Assembly (NCBI RefSeq): GCF_000518745.1
Contig: NZ_JAEE01000006.1
Location: 62,001-126,000, forward strand
DNA from: Phaseolibacter flectens ATCC 12775
GTDB taxonomy: Bacteria > Pseudomonadota > Gammaproteobacteria > Enterobacterales > Enterobacteriaceae
Direction of reading: 5' to 3'
Length of the DNA stretch: 64,000 nucleotides
The translations under genes and the position numbers were made by a program. The notes under the pieces were generated by a model. The model had not been told where the DNA came from, ran no database searches, and saw only the letters and a program-made list of their open reading frames with translations. Below, piece after piece: positions 19,338 through 30,194 of this stretch. Within the stretch, counting starts at the first letter, position 1. Each line of letters starts with the position of its first letter.

Positions 19338-21158
19338 TTACTCTTTACTGCCGCGTGAAGCACGCTTACGATCGTTTTCTGTCAGGTGACGTTTACGGAT
19401 ACGTACCGCAGCAGGCGTCACTTCAACCAGCTCGTCATCATCAATAAATTCAATCGCCTGCTCTAACGTCATCTTGATTGGCGGAACCAAGGTTACCGCT
19501 TCATCAGAACCGGACGCACGCATGTTAGTCAGTTTTTTACCTGTCAGGCAGTTAACAGTCAAATCATTCGAACGACTGTGAATACCGATAATCTGACCTT
19601 CATACACTTCAGCACCATGACCAAGGAATAACTTACCCCGATCCTGTAGACTGAACAGTGCGAAAGCAACTGCTTTGCCCTGACCATTAGAGATCAGCAC
19701 GCCATTCTGACGCTGGCCAACATCACCTGCGCGAATGTCATCATAGTGACTGAAGGTTGAATACAACAGACCAGTCCCTGATGTCATGGTCATAAATTCA
19801 GAACGGAAACCAATCAGGCCACGGCTTGGAATGACGTAATCAAGACGAACACGCCCTTTCCCATCCGGATCCATGTTTTTCAGATCGCCTTTACGTTCAC
19901 CCAATGCTTGCATCACAGACCCTTGGTGCTGTTCTTCCACATCCAAAGTCACGTTTTCAAAAGGTTCCTGCTTACGGCCATCGATATCACGGTAAATAAC
20001 TTTAGGACGCGATACCGCCAGCTCAAAGCCTTCGCGACGCATATTTTCGATAAGTACCGATAAGTGCAATTCACCTCGACCAGATACTCGGAAGGCATCA
20101 GAATCTTCAGTTTCTTCAACACGCAAGGCCACGTTGTGAACCAGTTCTTTCTTCAGACGATCGAGGATTTGACGGGAAGTCACAAATTTCCCTTCTTTAC
20201 CACAGAACGGCGAGGTATTCACACAGAAGAACATGGTGACAGTCGGTTCATCAACAGTCAGGGCAGGTAAGGCTTCAACAGTCTGAGTATCACAGATAGT
20301 GTCAGAAATGTTTAATTCACCTAAACCGGTGATGGCGATGATGTCACCCGCTTCAGCCAGCGTAGTCTCAATGCGCTCTAGACCCAAATGGCCCAGCACT
20401 TTGCCCACTTTGCCGTTACGTTTATTCCCTTCGCTATCAATGATGGTCACTTGCTGGTTCGGCTTAACCTGACCACGCTTAATACGACCAATCCCAATCA
20501 CACCCAGATAGTTATTGTAATCCAGCTGCGAGATTTGCATCTGCAATGGCCCATTTAAATCAACATTGGGTGCAGGCACATGTTTGACAATGGCTTCATA
20601 CAATGGCGTCATATCGTCAGCCATTTCATTATGATCCATCCCCGCAATCCCTTGTAGAGCAGACGCATAGATAATCGGGAAGTCAAGTTGCTCATCGGTT
20701 GCATCAAGGTTAACAAACAGGTCAAAAACCTGATCAACAACCCAGTCAGGGCGAGCGCCAGGGCGGTCAACCTTGTTAATCACGACAATGGGCTTCAGGC
20801 CATGAGCAAAGGCTTTTTTAGTTACAAAGCGCGTTTGCGGCATAGGGCCGTCCATCGCGTCCACCACTAGAAGCACTGAATCCACCATGGACATCACACG
20901 TTCAACTTCACCACCGAAATCGGCGTGTCCAGGGGTGTCAACGATATTGATACGATAATCGTTCCAGTTGATGGCTGTATTTTTTGCGAGGATGGTAATT
21001 CCACGCTCTTTTTCTAAATCATTAGAATCCATCACACGCTCAGTCGCTTCGGTACGGGCATCAAAAGTACCGGACTGTTGTAAAAGTTTATCAACCAAGG
21101 TGGTTTTTCCATGGTCAACGTGCGCGATGATGGCGATATTACGCAATTTTTCGATCAC
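19338..21158 (-). CDS. typA: Ribosome-dependent GTPase TypA/BipA
   Basis: A 606-residue translational GTPase that acts in 50S subunit assembly, especially in the cold and under stress. The G domain shows [15 protein letters not shown] (G1), [11 protein letters not shown] (G2), [11 protein letters not shown] (G3), [10 protein letters not shown] (G4). EF-G-like domains III and V ([35 protein letters not shown]) and the BipA-specific C-terminal domain follow. The start is GTG at 21158 behind GAGG. It is divergent from glnA, as in E. coli. Confidence 0.97.
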   Translation of the reverse strand: MIEKLRNIAIIAHVDHGKTTLVDKLLQQSGTFDARTEATERVMDSNDLEKERGITILAKNTAINWNDYRINIVDTPGHADFGGEVERVMSMVDSVLLVVDAMDGPMPQTRFVTKKAFAHGLKPIVVINKVDRPGARPDWVVDQVFDLFVNLDATDEQLDFPIIYASALQGIAGMDHNEMADDMTPLYEAIVKHVPAPNVDLNGPLQMQISQLDYNNYLGVIGIGRIKRGQVKPNQQVTIIDSEGNKRNGKVGKVLGHLGLERIETTLAEAGDIIAITGLGELNISDTICDTQTVEALPALTVDEPTVTMFFCVNTSPFCGKEGKFVTSRQILDRLKKELVHNVALRVEETEDSDAFRVSGRGELHLSVLIENMRREGFELAVSRPKVIYRDIDGRKQEPFENVTLDVEEQHQGSVMQALGERKGDLKNMDPDGKGRVRLDYVIPSRGLIGFRSEFMTMTSGTGLLYSTFSHYDDIRAGDVGQRQNGVLISNGQGKAVAFALFSLQDRGKLFLGHGAEVYEGQIIGIHSRSNDLTVNCLTGKKLTNMRASGSDEAVTLVPPIKMTLEQAIEFIDDDELVEVTPAAVRIRKRHLTENDRKRASRGSKE

Positions 21159-21349
21159 AGCTTTGCCTCAGGCATTAGAAATAACGCGCTATTGTACATG
21201 GATTAGGCGAAATACTGAACCTTATCAGCGAATTCAATGCCACTTTATTAAAAATATTTATTCCTTGCTGTTTTTTTGTCGCTTTTTAGTGCAAAACCTG
21301 ACAGCCTTCGTTTTATTGCACCAGTTTAGTTCACTCCCAGCTGATAATT

Positions 21350-21366
21350 TGCACTATATCGGTGCA
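21350..21366. promoter_or_regulatory. NtrC (NRI) enhancer site upstream of glnA
   Basis: TGCACTATATCGGTGCA matches the NtrC consensus TGCAC-N7-GTGCA. It lies about 70 bp upstream of the glnAp2 promoter, and is almost the same as the strong E. coli glnA site. A further TGCACC half-site lies near 21318. Confidence 0.85.
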
Positions 21367-21427
21367 GCGCTTGCCGCGGCGGGGTCTGATGCACAGACAA
21401 AGATTGACTAGGACTGGATTTTGCAGG

Positions 21428-21444
21428 TTGGCATAGTTTTCGCT
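21428..21444 (+). promoter_or_regulatory. Sigma-54 promoter glnAp2
   Basis: TTGGCATAGTTTTCGCT has the -24 TGGCA and -12 TCGC elements at sigma-54 spacing and nearly repeats E. coli glnAp2. The distance to the glnA ATG (21538) gives a leader of roughly 80 bases. Confidence 0.88.
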
Positions 21445-21537
21445 TGAAGAAAGACAAAGGTCTGATTCACTGCTTGCCATTAGCCGAATCACTGGCTCAA
21501 CGGTAAGCCACACACTAATATTTCAGGAGTGTCGAGT

Positions 21538-22947
21538 ATGTCTGTTGAACACGTTCTTTCATTAATTGAGAGTCACAATGTAAAATTTGTTGATCTGCGT
21601 TTTACTGACAGTAAAGGTAAAGAGCAGCATGTGACTATCCCTGCTCACCAAGTCGATAGTGACTTTCTTGAAGAAGGTAAAATGTTTGACGGATCCTCCA
21701 TTGGTGGTTGGAAAACAATCAATGAATCCGATATGGTGCTCAAACCGGATCCAGAAACCGCGGTACTGGATCCCTTTTTTGACGATACCACGTTAATTAT
21801 CCGCTGTGACATTCTCGAACCCCATACCCTACAAGGCTATGATCGTGACCCTCGTTCTATCGCAAAAAAAGCAGAGGATTATCTGCGAGCCTCAGGGATT
21901 GCTGACACCGTCCTGTTTGGCCCAGAACCTGAATTCTTTTTATTTGATGATGTCCGCTTTGGTTCTTCCATGTCTGGCAGTCACGTCAGTATTGATGATT
22001 TAGAAGCAGCGTGGAATACAGCCAAAGAGTATGAGGGGGGCAATAAAGGGCACCGTCCTGCGGTAAAAGGTGGCTATTTCCCAGTCCCTCCCGTTGACTC
22101 CTCACAGGACTTGCGTTCCGCTATCTGCCTAACCATGGAGCAAATGGGGCTCGTTGTCGAAGCCCATCACCACGAAGTGGCGACAGCAGGACAAAACGAA
22201 GTGGCGACTCGCTTTAATACCATGGTCAAAAAAGCTGACGAAATTCAGATCTATAAATATGTCGTGCATAACGTTGCCCACGCTTTCGGAAAAACAGCGA
22301 CCTTTATGCCGAAACCCATGTTTGGTGATAACGGCTCAGGCATGCACTGCCATATGTCGTTATCTAAAGATGGCGTTAACCTGTTTGCCGGTGATAAATA
22401 CGGCGGCCTGTCAGAAACCGCATTGTACTATATCGGTGGTATTATCCGCCATGCCAAGGCGCTCAATGCACTGACAAACCCAACCACAAACTCGTATAAA
22501 CGTCTGGTTCCTGGCTATGAAGCTCCTGTTATGCTGGCCTACTCTGCCCGTAACCGTTCAGCCTCGATTCGTATTCCTGTGGTATCCAGTGCAAAAGCTC
22601 GCCGTATCGAAGTTCGATTCCCCGATCCGGCTGCCAACCCGTATTTGGCCTTTGCAGCCTTATTGATGGCAGGCCTTGATGGCATTATTAATAAAATCCA
22701 TCCCGGCGAAGCGATGGATAAGAATCTGTATGATTTACCTGCTGAACAAGCAAAAGAAATCCCCACTGTTGCCGATTCCTTAGAAGCCGCACTGGAGGCA
22801 TTGGCTGTTGATCATGACTTCCTGACTCGTGGCGATGTCTTCACTGAAGATGCGATAGAGGCTTATATTCAGTTACGTAAAGAAGAGAGCGAGCGCGTAA
22901 GAATGACGCCTCACCCCGTTGAATTTGAACTGTATTACAGTGTTTAA
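21538..22947 (+). CDS. glnA: Glutamine synthetase, type I
   Basis: A 469-residue dodecameric enzyme that makes glutamine from glutamate, ammonia and ATP. Visible motifs include [58 protein letters not shown] and the adenylylation site around NLYDLP (Tyr398 with Met counted, the Tyr397 of the literature). A strong AGGAG precedes the ATG at 21538; an in-frame Met at 21529 is not needed. It is the first gene of glnA-glnL-glnG and is controlled by the NtrC site and sigma-54 promoter upstream. Confidence 0.98.
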   Translation: MSVEHVLSLIESHNVKFVDLRFTDSKGKEQHVTIPAHQVDSDFLEEGKMFDGSSIGGWKTINESDMVLKPDPETAVLDPFFDDTTLIIRCDILEPHTLQGYDRDPRSIAKKAEDYLRASGIADTVLFGPEPEFFLFDDVRFGSSMSGSHVSIDDLEAAWNTAKEYEGGNKGHRPAVKGGYFPVPPVDSSQDLRSAICLTMEQMGLVVEAHHHEVATAGQNEVATRFNTMVKKADEIQIYKYVVHNVAHAFGKTATFMPKPMFGDNGSGMHCHMSLSKDGVNLFAGDKYGGLSETALYYIGGIIRHAKALNALTNPTTNSYKRLVPGYEAPVMLAYSARNRSASIRIPVVSSAKARRIEVRFPDPAANPYLAFAALLMAGLDGIINKIHPGEAMDKNLYDLPAEQAKEIPTVADSLEAALEALAVDHDFLTRGDVFTEDAIEAYIQLRKEESERVRMTPHPVEFELYYSV

Positions 22948-22967
22948 GTTCGCGGTCTAAAGACGCA

Positions 22968-22987
22968 GGCCCATCACTGAATGGGCC
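22968..22987 (+). terminator. Hairpin between glnA and glnL
   Basis: GGCCCAT (22968-22974), loop CACTGA, ATGGGCC (22981-22987). No U-tract, so it may act as a partial terminator that lowers glnLG expression relative to glnA. Confidence 0.5.
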
Positions 22988-23105
22988 ACGTCTCACACTC
23001 TCATCCACGGATTAGTCCGCCCTTCTCTTGATACAAATTGACGCTAAGATGAATCGACCGATTTAACGCGACTGAAAGCCAAAACGTAACAGAGGATCGC
23101 AAGCG

Positions 23106-24152
23106 ATGAACAACCACCCACTGGATACCGAACAAATCATTAACACACTGATCAATAGTGTCTTGGTGGTGGATGATAACTTAGTGATCCACTTTGCCAA
23201 TCCTGCCGCACAGCAGTTACTGGCACAAAGCTCTCGTAAATTATTTGGTACCCCTTTACCTGAATTGACGGGCTATCTCTCCCTCAATATTGAAATGATG
23301 TTAGATAACCTCAATGCAGGCCAAGGCTTTACTGACAGCGAAGTCACGTTAGTTGTGGACAGTCGAGCGCACATTTTATCCATCACTGCCCAACGCTTAC
23401 CTGACAATCTCATTTTACTTGAAATGGTCACCATGGACAGTCAGCGGCGATTAAGCCAAGAACAGATCCAGCACGCACAGCAAATTGCAGCACGAGATTT
23501 AGTCAGAGGTTTAGCTCATGAAATAAAAAATCCGTTGGGTGGTATTCGAGGGGCAGCACAACTTCTCGCCAAAGCCCTCCCAGATAAAGCGTTACAAGAT
23601 TATACCGATGTCATTATCGAACAGGCTGATCGCCTGCGCAGTTTAGTTGATCGCTTACTTGGTCCCCAAGTACCGGGCAAGCATAGCATGAATAATATTC
23701 ACCAAATCACCGAACGGGTGGTTAAACTGGTATCATTAGAACTTCCAGAAAATGTGCGTATTAAACGGGACTATGACCCAAGTTTACCAGAATTTTTACA
23801 TGATCAAGATCAAATTGAACAGGTGATCCTGAATATCATGCGCAATGCGTTGCAGGCACTGGAGTCACAAGGCGGTACCATTACCCTACGCACCCGCACC
23901 GCCTTTCAATTGACCCTGTTTGGTGTACGTTATCGCTTGGTTGCCCGTCTTGATATCATTGATGATGGCCCCGGGATCCCCGCCCACCTACAAGATACAC
24001 TGTTCTATCCCATGGTCAGCGGTAGGGAGGAAGGCACAGGACTCGGACTGTCTATTGCCCGTAACCTTATCGACCAACACGCCGGCAAAATCGAATTTAA
24101 TAGCTGGCCAGGCCATACCGAATTTTCGGTATTTATACCAATCTGCGAGTAG
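23106..24152 (+). CDS. glnL: Nitrogen-sensing histidine kinase NtrB (NRII)
   Basis: A 348-residue soluble kinase/phosphatase that controls NtrC in response to PII. An N-terminal PAS domain (about 10-115) is followed by the phospho-acceptor region [20 protein letters not shown] with His138, then N ([11 protein letters not shown]), G1 (DDGPGIP), F and G2 ([13 protein letters not shown]) boxes of the ATPase domain. Length is as in E. coli. A GAGGATCG ribosome site precedes the ATG. glnG starts eight bases after the stop. Confidence 0.97.
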   Translation: MNNHPLDTEQIINTLINSVLVVDDNLVIHFANPAAQQLLAQSSRKLFGTPLPELTGYLSLNIEMMLDNLNAGQGFTDSEVTLVVDSRAHILSITAQRLPDNLILLEMVTMDSQRRLSQEQIQHAQQIAARDLVRGLAHEIKNPLGGIRGAAQLLAKALPDKALQDYTDVIIEQADRLRSLVDRLLGPQVPGKHSMNNIHQITERVVKLVSLELPENVRIKRDYDPSLPEFLHDQDQIEQVILNIMRNALQALESQGGTITLRTRTAFQLTLFGVRYRLVARLDIIDDGPGIPAHLQDTLFYPMVSGREEGTGLGLSIARNLIDQHAGKIEFNSWPGHTEFSVFIPICE

Positions 24153-24160
24153 AGGAAGCG

Positions 24161-25573
24161 ATGCAAAATAAAATTGCCTGGATAGTCGATGATGACAGTT
24201 CAATCCGCTGGGTATTAGAGCGTGCGCTAAGCAGTGCGGGATTGCTCTGTCAAAGCTTCGAAAATGCACAACAGGTACTCACGGCGCTGGCCACAAAAAC
24301 ACCCGATGTGCTGCTCTCTGATATTCGCATGACCGGCATGGATGGCTTGCAGTTACTCACTGAAATTAAACAACAGCACCCCATGTTGCCCGTGATCATT
24401 ATGACAGCACACTCTGACCTTGATGCAGCCGTTAGCGCTTACCAGCATGGTGCATTTGATTATCTCCCCAAACCTTTTGATATTGATGAAGCGGTCGCGT
24501 TAAGCGAACGTGCGATCAGCCATTATCAAGAACAACAAAATCCAAAGCACCGAACACACCATGATCCTGCTACCCATATTATTGGTGAAGCACCGGCTAT
24601 GCAGGACGTCTTTAGGATCATAGGCCGCCTGTCTCGTTCATCAATCAGTGTGCTGATAAATGGCGAATCTGGGACAGGTAAAGAACTGGTCGCCAATGCA
24701 CTGCATCAACATAGTCCACGAGCAAGTTGCCCCTTTATTGCGCTAAATATGGCTGCCATACCTAAGGAATTAATTGAATCTGAGTTATTCGGGCATGAAA
24801 AAGGCGCCTTTACTGGTGCGAATCAAATTCGCAAAGGTCGCTTTGAGCAAGCCAATGGTGGCACATTATTTTTGGACGAAATCGGTGATATGCCATTGGA
24901 TGTACAAACGCGTTTATTACGAGTACTGGCCGATGGACAATTTTATCGAGTTGGTGGGTTTGCGCCGGTCAAAGTCGATGTGAGGATCATTGCCGCAACC
25001 CATCAAAATTTAGAATTAAGAGTACAACAGGGGCAGTTTCGCGAAGATTTATTTCATCGACTGAATGTGATCCGCATCCATTTGCCCCCACTACGGGAAC
25101 GAAGGGAGGATATTCCAAAACTGGCACACCATTTTATGCAGATTGCCGCCCAAGAGTTAGGTGTTGAAACCAAGGTGCTGCACACGGAGACTGAAAATCG
25201 ACTGACAATGCTACCTTGGCCTGGTAACGTCCGGCAGTTGGAGAATGCCTGCCGTTGGTTAACGGTCATGGCGGTCGGTCAAGAAGTGCTATTGCAGGAT
25301 TTACCCCCAGAGCTATTTGTCACTTCGCCCTTGCCCGCATCCAATCTTTGTGACAATACAGACTGGTCATTGCGACTGGCTCAATGGGCCGAACAGTCTT
25401 TACGCAGTGGCAATCATAACTTGTTATCAGATGCCTTACCTGAAATGGAAAAAACCCTGATCAAAGTGACGCTGGACTATACGCAGGGGCATAAACAAGA
25501 GGCTGCGCGATTACTGGGCTGGGGTCGTAATACTCTCACACGTAAACTGAAAGAACTCGGAATAGAAGAATAG
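24161..25573 (+). CDS. glnG: Nitrogen response regulator NtrC (NRI)
   Basis: A 470-residue sigma-54 activator. The receiver domain has Asp54 in [12 protein letters not shown]. The AAA+ domain has Walker [13 protein letters not shown], the sigma-54 contact loop GAFTGA, Walker [14 protein letters not shown] and the arginine-finger region. The Fis-type HTH at the C-terminus reads [20 protein letters not shown]. It is cotranscribed with glnL. The gene hemN, next to glnG in E. coli, is absent here. Confidence 0.97.
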   Translation: MQNKIAWIVDDDSSIRWVLERALSSAGLLCQSFENAQQVLTALATKTPDVLLSDIRMTGMDGLQLLTEIKQQHPMLPVIIMTAHSDLDAAVSAYQHGAFDYLPKPFDIDEAVALSERAISHYQEQQNPKHRTHHDPATHIIGEAPAMQDVFRIIGRLSRSSISVLINGESGTGKELVANALHQHSPRASCPFIALNMAAIPKELIESELFGHEKGAFTGANQIRKGRFEQANGGTLFLDEIGDMPLDVQTRLLRVLADGQFYRVGGFAPVKVDVRIIAATHQNLELRVQQGQFREDLFHRLNVIRIHLPPLRERREDIPKLAHHFMQIAAQELGVETKVLHTETENRLTMLPWPGNVRQLENACRWLTVMAVGQEVLLQDLPPELFVTSPLPASNLCDNTDWSLRLAQWAEQSLRSGNHNLLSDALPEMEKTLIKVTLDYTQGHKQEAARLLGWGRNTLTRKLKELGIEE

Positions 25574-25586
25574 CCAGCTTGTTTCG

Positions 25587-25600
25587 CCGCCGCAGGGCGG
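25587..25600 (+). terminator. Small GC-rich hairpin after glnG
   Basis: CCGCC and GGCGG flank a GCAG loop 14 bases after the glnG stop, inside a longer imperfect TTTC...GGAAA pairing. No clear U-run. Confidence 0.4.
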
Positions 25601-25704
25601 AAATCAATCAATGGGATGGCTACTCCTGTTTAGCAGAAGCAGCGATAGGTATAATAAGATCGATGCGGGTAGAGGCAAAATCTCGATAAGGGACGTAGGG
25701 GGGG

Positions 25705-26223
25705 TTACTGTCCCTTAAGTAACCGATACATATCTTCTTCAGCCTGAGGATCGTCCACGCCATCATCAACACTGATACCTAATCGAGTCATCAGTTCCTC
25801 AATGCGATCTAACGTAGTATCAAGATAACGTTGTTCATCACTGTTCAACTGTTCACCCTGCTCAATCCGCTCCAAAAGCCCATCCAGTTGCTCGCTGTTT
25901 TCAAGCATGGCCAGTTCTTCACGCGCACTGATCCTTTTGGCCGGGACCGTATCTTGTAAGGAGGGATTTTTACTTACGACTGCGCCATCAGCAAGTAAGG
26001 GAACGGGTTTTTTACTGCCAAAACGAGGATCGGTAATGGTGCTTTTGGCATTACCCTGATTGGCATCAAGATTGACCGGATTCGCCCGCTGCCCAGAGGC
26101 GAGACCTTTATGTTTTTTCTGGCGTTTACGCTGACGCCCTTCTTGGTTCAATTCGGCTCGGGTTTTGCGTCTTGGTACAGATTTACCGGCAACGGATCGG
26201 CTATTTTTTACAGGTTGTTTCAT
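25705..26223 (-). CDS. yihI: Der GTPase-activating protein YihI
   Basis: A 172-residue, highly charged protein that stimulates the ribosome-assembly GTPase Der. The basic N-terminal half has RRKTRAELNQEGRQRKRQKK and the phrase TDPRFGSKKPVPLL. The acidic C-terminal half (MLENSEQLDGLLERIEQGEQ, RIEELMTRLGI, EEDMYRLLKG) matches E. coli YihI. It converges with glnG, with hemN missing between them. Confidence 0.93.
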   Translation of the reverse strand: MKQPVKNSRSVAGKSVPRRKTRAELNQEGRQRKRQKKHKGLASGQRANPVNLDANQGNAKSTITDPRFGSKKPVPLLADGAVVSKNPSLQDTVPAKRISAREELAMLENSEQLDGLLERIEQGEQLNSDEQRYLDTTLDRIEELMTRLGISVDDGVDDPQAEEDMYRLLKGQ

Positions 26224-26553
26224 GATGTTCAGCCTCAGGAGACTTTTTAATATCGACTGCGACGGAATCTATCAGAAATAAGCACAATTAAAAAGCAGTG
26301 ATAGCAATCCCTAGCAAAATCGAGATAAAAAAAGGAAAAACCTTCCGCAGCATGAAGGCTCCATGATTTCACATTGCGGAATGAGGTTGAAATAATACCT
26401 ACACGTGCTGATGCTTGGGAAAGAAAAGAGTTTCCCTGCTCCATCAACCATATAATTAATAATAAAATCAAACAGATAAGTAGTAATTCATCGTCAAAGA
26501 TGAGTAATCTGATGAAAAGATCATGCGTTGGGCAATAAGGAGATAAACCGGCC
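26224..26553. other. Interval between yihI and the LuxR-like gene
   Basis: About 330 bp. In E. coli the CsrC small RNA lies between engB and yihI. The minus strand here has only a few scattered GGA triplets and no convincing row of GGA hairpin loops. A 114-codon minus-strand frame (26247-26591) overlaps the next gene and looks spurious. I see no gene I can support. Confidence 0.5.
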
Positions 26554-27195
26554 TTACTTAATATTAATAAATGGCATAAAATCGATATCATCTACTTTAA
26601 ATTTTTCGAAAAAATACTGTGTATACAGTGTTGAACAAAAACCAAACTTTTTCTGTATCGCGGCTCGTCTTCCGTAAACATATCCAGGAACAACGTTCAA
26701 TAATTTGCCCATTTCTTTAAAATTATATAATCCATCAAACATATTATCGACAATGCTTTTTTCGTATTTTGATATATTGATTTTATTCTTTTTTCTTTCA
26801 TTTTGTTTTAATGGCTTATTATTTTTAGACAAAAAAACAATAAAATCATCTATGCTACTACCCTGCATTAATTCATACGTCCTCCCATAGTAATTTAAAA
26901 TATTAAGGGGGTAAGGCACTGTTTTCGTATACTGAATAAAAATTAAATTATTCATTGATTTAAATAAATTAATTTTATTTTCAAATGCCCTCGCAAGGCG
27001 AACACAACAAAAGTTTTCGTCGTCATCCATTATAATTATAAATGTTGATAACGTTGAGGATTCTTCAATTTTTTTTATCAAAAAGTCAAAATCATTAATC
27101 TCTTGTACATTGTTTAAAGCACTGCGTGCAGCCAATGATTGACTTAGACCGAAACCAGCATAAAAGTTTTTCGAGTAAACATAAATATGTTCCAC
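26554..27195 (-). CDS. Orphan LuxR-type HTH regulator (atypical)
   Basis: A 213-residue protein from an AT-rich gene. The C-terminal part (about 145-195), with SKYEKSIVDNMFDGLYNFKE then LLNVVPGYVYGRRAAIQKKF, follows the layout of a LuxR/FixJ HTH (recognition helix then a K-K-F/L-G end). The N-terminal part, with TFIIIMDDDENFCCVRLARAF, resembles a degenerate receiver of the RcsA/BglJ kind, with no clear phospho-Asp set. Start is GTG at 27195 behind AAAGG. It lies at the locus where CsrC is found in E. coli. Function unknown; a co-regulator that pairs with RcsB is one possibility. Confidence 0.65.
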   Translation of the reverse strand: MEHIYVYSKNFYAGFGLSQSLAARSALNNVQEINDFDFLIKKIEESSTLSTFIIIMDDDENFCCVRLARAFENKINLFKSMNNLIFIQYTKTVPYPLNILNYYGRTYELMQGSSIDDFIVFLSKNNKPLKQNERKKNKINISKYEKSIVDNMFDGLYNFKEMGKLLNVVPGYVYGRRAAIQKKFGFCSTLYTQYFFEKFKVDDIDFMPFINIK

Positions 27196-27582
27196 AATAA
27201 TATACCTTTTTTATTTTTATAATATGTAAATAACATTGTGCAAAGCACAAAAATTCATTAATAGACAAAGGGAAATCGTGTTCTAATTTTTTATATCAGA
27301 GATAGGCGCTGCTCTGATTTAAGATAATTCTATCATGCGCAAACAAAAAAAAGAGTATCTAAAAAGTTAAAGGCTTATTAACCAGACGTCAGCGATTAAG
27401 GAACCAAGTAAGACGACTTGCATCACCGTTCTGACGGTCAACCTGAACCGTCGTATTCAAGCGGCATCGACGCAGAAATTAGCACTCCATCGAGATCAAC
27501 AAAATCGGATCAACTCACCGCGCTATTTATTCTAATTAAAGGTATAATCCTGTTTGACTTACTGAATGATGGAGTTTGCCCT

Positions 27583-28194
27583 GTGTCTGGCTGGAATTAT
27601 CATGTTACTCATTTTGTTACTAGTGCACCTGATATCAGGCATTTACCTGATGATACAGGTGTCGAAGTTGCATTTGCAGGCCGTTCTAACGCTGGCAAAT
27701 CCAGCGCCCTCAATACCTTAACTAATCAGAAAAGCTTGGCAAGAACCAGTAAAACACCGGGTCGAACTCAGTTAATCAATTTATTCCAAGTGACTGAAGG
27801 CATACGGCTGGTTGATTTACCGGGCTATGGCTATGCTGAGGTACCCGAAGAACTCAAGCGAAAATGGCAACAAGCTTTGGGTGAGTATCTGCAAAAAAGG
27901 CAGTGTCTGAAAGGGTTAGTGGTCTTGATGGATATTCGTCACCCACTTAAAGATTTAGATCAACAAATGATTGAATGGGCTGTCGTGAGTGAGATCCCCG
28001 TGTTGGTCTTATTGACAAAATCAGACAAGCTTGCCTCAGGGGCACGAAAAAAACAGCTGAATATAGTAAGAGAAGCCTGCCTTGCTTTTAGGGGTGACAT
28101 CCAAGTTGAAACCTTTTCTTCACTGAAAAAAACGGGGACGGATAAATTAAAGCAAAAATTAGATCAGTGGTTCACACACTATTCTTCAACCTAA
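27583..28194 (+). CDS. engB: Ribosome biogenesis GTPase EngB (YihA/YsxC)
   Basis: A 203-residue essential GTPase needed for 50S assembly. Motifs are [16 protein letters not shown] (G1), [11 protein letters not shown] (G2), [12 protein letters not shown] (G3), [12 protein letters not shown] (G4) and FSSLKKTG (G5). The frame is open back to 27418, giving 55 extra codons with no homology; the GTG at 27583, eight bases after GGAG, gives the family N-terminus ([20 protein letters not shown]). A TATAAT lies at 27543-27548. Confidence 0.94.
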   Translation: MSGWNYHVTHFVTSAPDIRHLPDDTGVEVAFAGRSNAGKSSALNTLTNQKSLARTSKTPGRTQLINLFQVTEGIRLVDLPGYGYAEVPEELKRKWQQALGEYLQKRQCLKGLVVLMDIRHPLKDLDQQMIEWAVVSEIPVLVLLTKSDKLASGARKKQLNIVREACLAFRGDIQVETFSSLKKTGTDKLKQKLDQWFTHYSST

Positions 28195-28206
28195 TACGTC
28201 ATCGTT

Positions 28207-28230
28207 CCCCCCTGTATTTAAACAGGGGGG
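28207..28230 (+). terminator. Strong hairpin after engB
   Basis: CCCCCCTGT (28207-28215), six-base loop, ACAGGGGGG (28222-28230), starting 12 bases after the engB stop. No U-run, but it is very stable. In E. coli the Spot 42 RNA lies on this side of engB; I do not find it here. Confidence 0.6.
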
Positions 28231-28453
28231 ATGAAAGTTAACCCAAAAGATCCGGATAACGCTAAAAAATTGCATAGGGTCAATGCGACGGCCACTGAAC
28301 CCCGCTGGATAATTGAACTCAATGTCCTAGAAATTCCCCGCAACAAACCGCACACAAAATCGGATAATGCGATGCTATTCAGCATGATATGTGAGAATCT
28401 TCCAGAAACACTCAATTTATTAGTCATTGCCATTATAAAAAATCAGTTATGAT

Positions 28454-28469
28454 TGTGATCATATTCATA
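28454..28469 (+). promoter_or_regulatory. Possible CRP site upstream of the OprB-like porin
   Basis: TGTGATCATATTCATA fits TGTGA-N6-TCACA with a full left half and four of five in the right half (TCATA). It is about 100 bp before the porin ATG, as expected for a catabolite-controlled sugar porin. Candidate only. Confidence 0.4.
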
Positions 28470-28567
28470 AAGTTCATAAAAATTTGTTGTTTTCGCATTT
28501 CCAAGTTAAATATCTCGTTTGTTTTGGATTATATTAGGCAACATCTCTAATTTGTGGAATAACCATA

Positions 28568-29890
28568 ATGATAAAAACACCTCACTTCACTCTGCAACCA
28601 AGTAAATTACTCCTCACAAGCCTTCTGGTTACCGCCTGCGCATTGTCTAACGCGCAAGCTGCGGATGCTTTTAGTTCTGATTCTCCTTGGATGTTTGGAG
28701 ACTGGAATGGTTATCGTAGCCATCTGAAAGATGAGGGTATCGATTTTCAGACCAACTACACCATGGAGAGTGCCTCAAACCTAGCCGGTGGCTATCGTAC
28801 CGCAACCACTGCTCGTTATAGCGATCAATGGGCTTTTGGGTTGAATCTCGATTTACAAAAACTCCTTAACTGGAATGACACAGAATTCCAAATGACAATC
28901 ACAAATCGTGACGGTCAAAACCTCTCAGATGTTGTTTCTCGTAATGGTATGCTTTCTTCAGTACAGGAAGTCTATGGTCGCGGCCAAACTTGGCGTTTAA
29001 CCCAATTTTGGTTACGCAAAGGCTTTTTTGATCATCACCTTGATCTGAAAGCTGGGCGGGTCACCGTTGGGGAAGACTTCGACTCACTCGACAGTAAATT
29101 CCAAAACTTGGCCTTGGGCAGTGGTCAGGCTGGTAACTGGCGCGGCGATCACTGGTACAACTGGCCAGTCTCACAGTGGGGTGGCCGCGTAAAACTGGCA
29201 TTTACTCCGGAAATGTATTTCCAAGTCGGTTTCTATAATCAAAATGCCTATAACTACAATCGTGGTGATGGGTTTAGACTGGAATTTAGTCCGACAGAGG
29301 GAAATCTGGTGCCTGCTGAATTCGGCTGGCAGCCACACCTTGGTGAAAATAAGCTGCCCGGCAATTACCGTATCGGTGCCTACTATTCCTCCGTGCAAGA
29401 TAAAGTCTACGGCTCTACACGCAGCAACGGTAGCTACGATACAGATCATGCCTACGGCGGCTACCTGTTAGCCCAGCAACAAATTACCGCGCAAAATGGG
29501 GATACAAACCGGGGAATTACCTTGATCGCCCAAGCCGTCATGAACGATCATAACACATCGAAAACAGATAATTACCAAGCCTTGGCCATGACCTGGAAAG
29601 GGCCTTTTGATGCTCGTCCTAAAGATGAAATCGGTATTGGTGCAACACGCATACACGTCAATTCAAGCTATACCCGCATGTTGGATCGTGATAATGCGCT
29701 GTCAGCCGCGAACCGCGCTACCGTCTTACCCGTTCAGCACGGTTCAGAATATGACTATGAAATCTATTACAACGTGCAAGCCACAAATTGGCTGCAAATC
29801 CGACCTAACCTACAATACGTCTCATCGCCAGGCGCTGAGAATGTGAAAGATGCTTTTGTTGGTGGGCTCAGTGCGAACTTAAGTTTCTGA
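28568..29890 (+). CDS. OprB-family carbohydrate-selective porin
   Basis: A 440-residue outer-membrane protein. The signal peptide ends at SNAQA-ADAF. The mature part begins SPWMFGDWNGYRSHLKDEGI, the family's typical first motif, and continues with LDLKAGRVTVGEDF, GNYRIGAYY and a terminal beta-strand ending in Phe (FVGGLSANLSF). OprB porins form 16-stranded barrels that admit glucose and related sugars. It stands alone, with a possible CRP site upstream and a terminator after it. No sugar transporter lies beside it, so the substrate cannot be set from context. A gap of 373 bp separates it from engB. Confidence 0.88.
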   Translation: MIKTPHFTLQPSKLLLTSLLVTACALSNAQAADAFSSDSPWMFGDWNGYRSHLKDEGIDFQTNYTMESASNLAGGYRTATTARYSDQWAFGLNLDLQKLLNWNDTEFQMTITNRDGQNLSDVVSRNGMLSSVQEVYGRGQTWRLTQFWLRKGFFDHHLDLKAGRVTVGEDFDSLDSKFQNLALGSGQAGNWRGDHWYNWPVSQWGGRVKLAFTPEMYFQVGFYNQNAYNYNRGDGFRLEFSPTEGNLVPAEFGWQPHLGENKLPGNYRIGAYYSSVQDKVYGSTRSNGSYDTDHAYGGYLLAQQQITAQNGDTNRGITLIAQAVMNDHNTSKTDNYQALAMTWKGPFDARPKDEIGIGATRIHVNSSYTRMLDRDNALSAANRATVLPVQHGSEYDYEIYYNVQATNWLQIRPNLQYVSSPGAENVKDAFVGGLSANLSF

Positions 29891-29913
29891 TAAATATCTG
29901 ATAAATACTCCGC

Positions 29914-29943
29914 AGGCAGGCAACCCATTCCTGTTGCCTGCCT
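29914..29943 (+). terminator. Terminator of the OprB-like porin gene
   Basis: AGGCAGGCAAC (29914-29924), eight-base loop, GTTGCCTGCCT (29933-29943), followed by a partly T-rich stretch. Confidence 0.75.
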
Positions 29944-30194
29944 TCATCTAACAAAAACACCGCTTGCGGATGCCCTGTCATTTTACAGTATCGATCCCCA
30001 CTTCATTGACCACTGAATCGAGCCGTACGACAACGCTCATCGCGGATCTCAATGTCACATTGACGTGGGCGTCGCATCATTGATAAACACATACAGCATT
30101 CAGCTCAGTATGAGCGGCCACGGTAGCGCTCATTGGCCACGCCCTGTGCGTTGATAGATCAGAAAATGGCGTCAGAAAGAGCAGATTTTTTCAC

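Noticed and set aside
26224-26553. CsrC small RNA, expected here by synteny
   Set aside because: Only a few GGA triplets on the minus strand and no row of GGA hairpin loops; a covariance search would be needed.
26247-26591. A 114-codon minus-strand frame, and a 21-codon hydrophobic frame inside the same stretch (MLRKVFPFFISILLG...)
   Set aside because: The long frame overlaps the end of the LuxR-like gene, is odd in composition and has no domain. The short one has no clear ribosome site; it could be a small membrane peptide but cannot be supported.
27418-27582. N-terminal extension of EngB by 55 codons
   Set aside because: The family starts at the GTG at 27583, which has a well-spaced GGAG; the extension is Ser/Thr-rich with no homology and overlaps a TATAAT promoter element.
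28195-28567. Spot 42 RNA, expected near engB by synteny
   Set aside because: No stretch resembling its conserved 5' region or its terminator stem was found.
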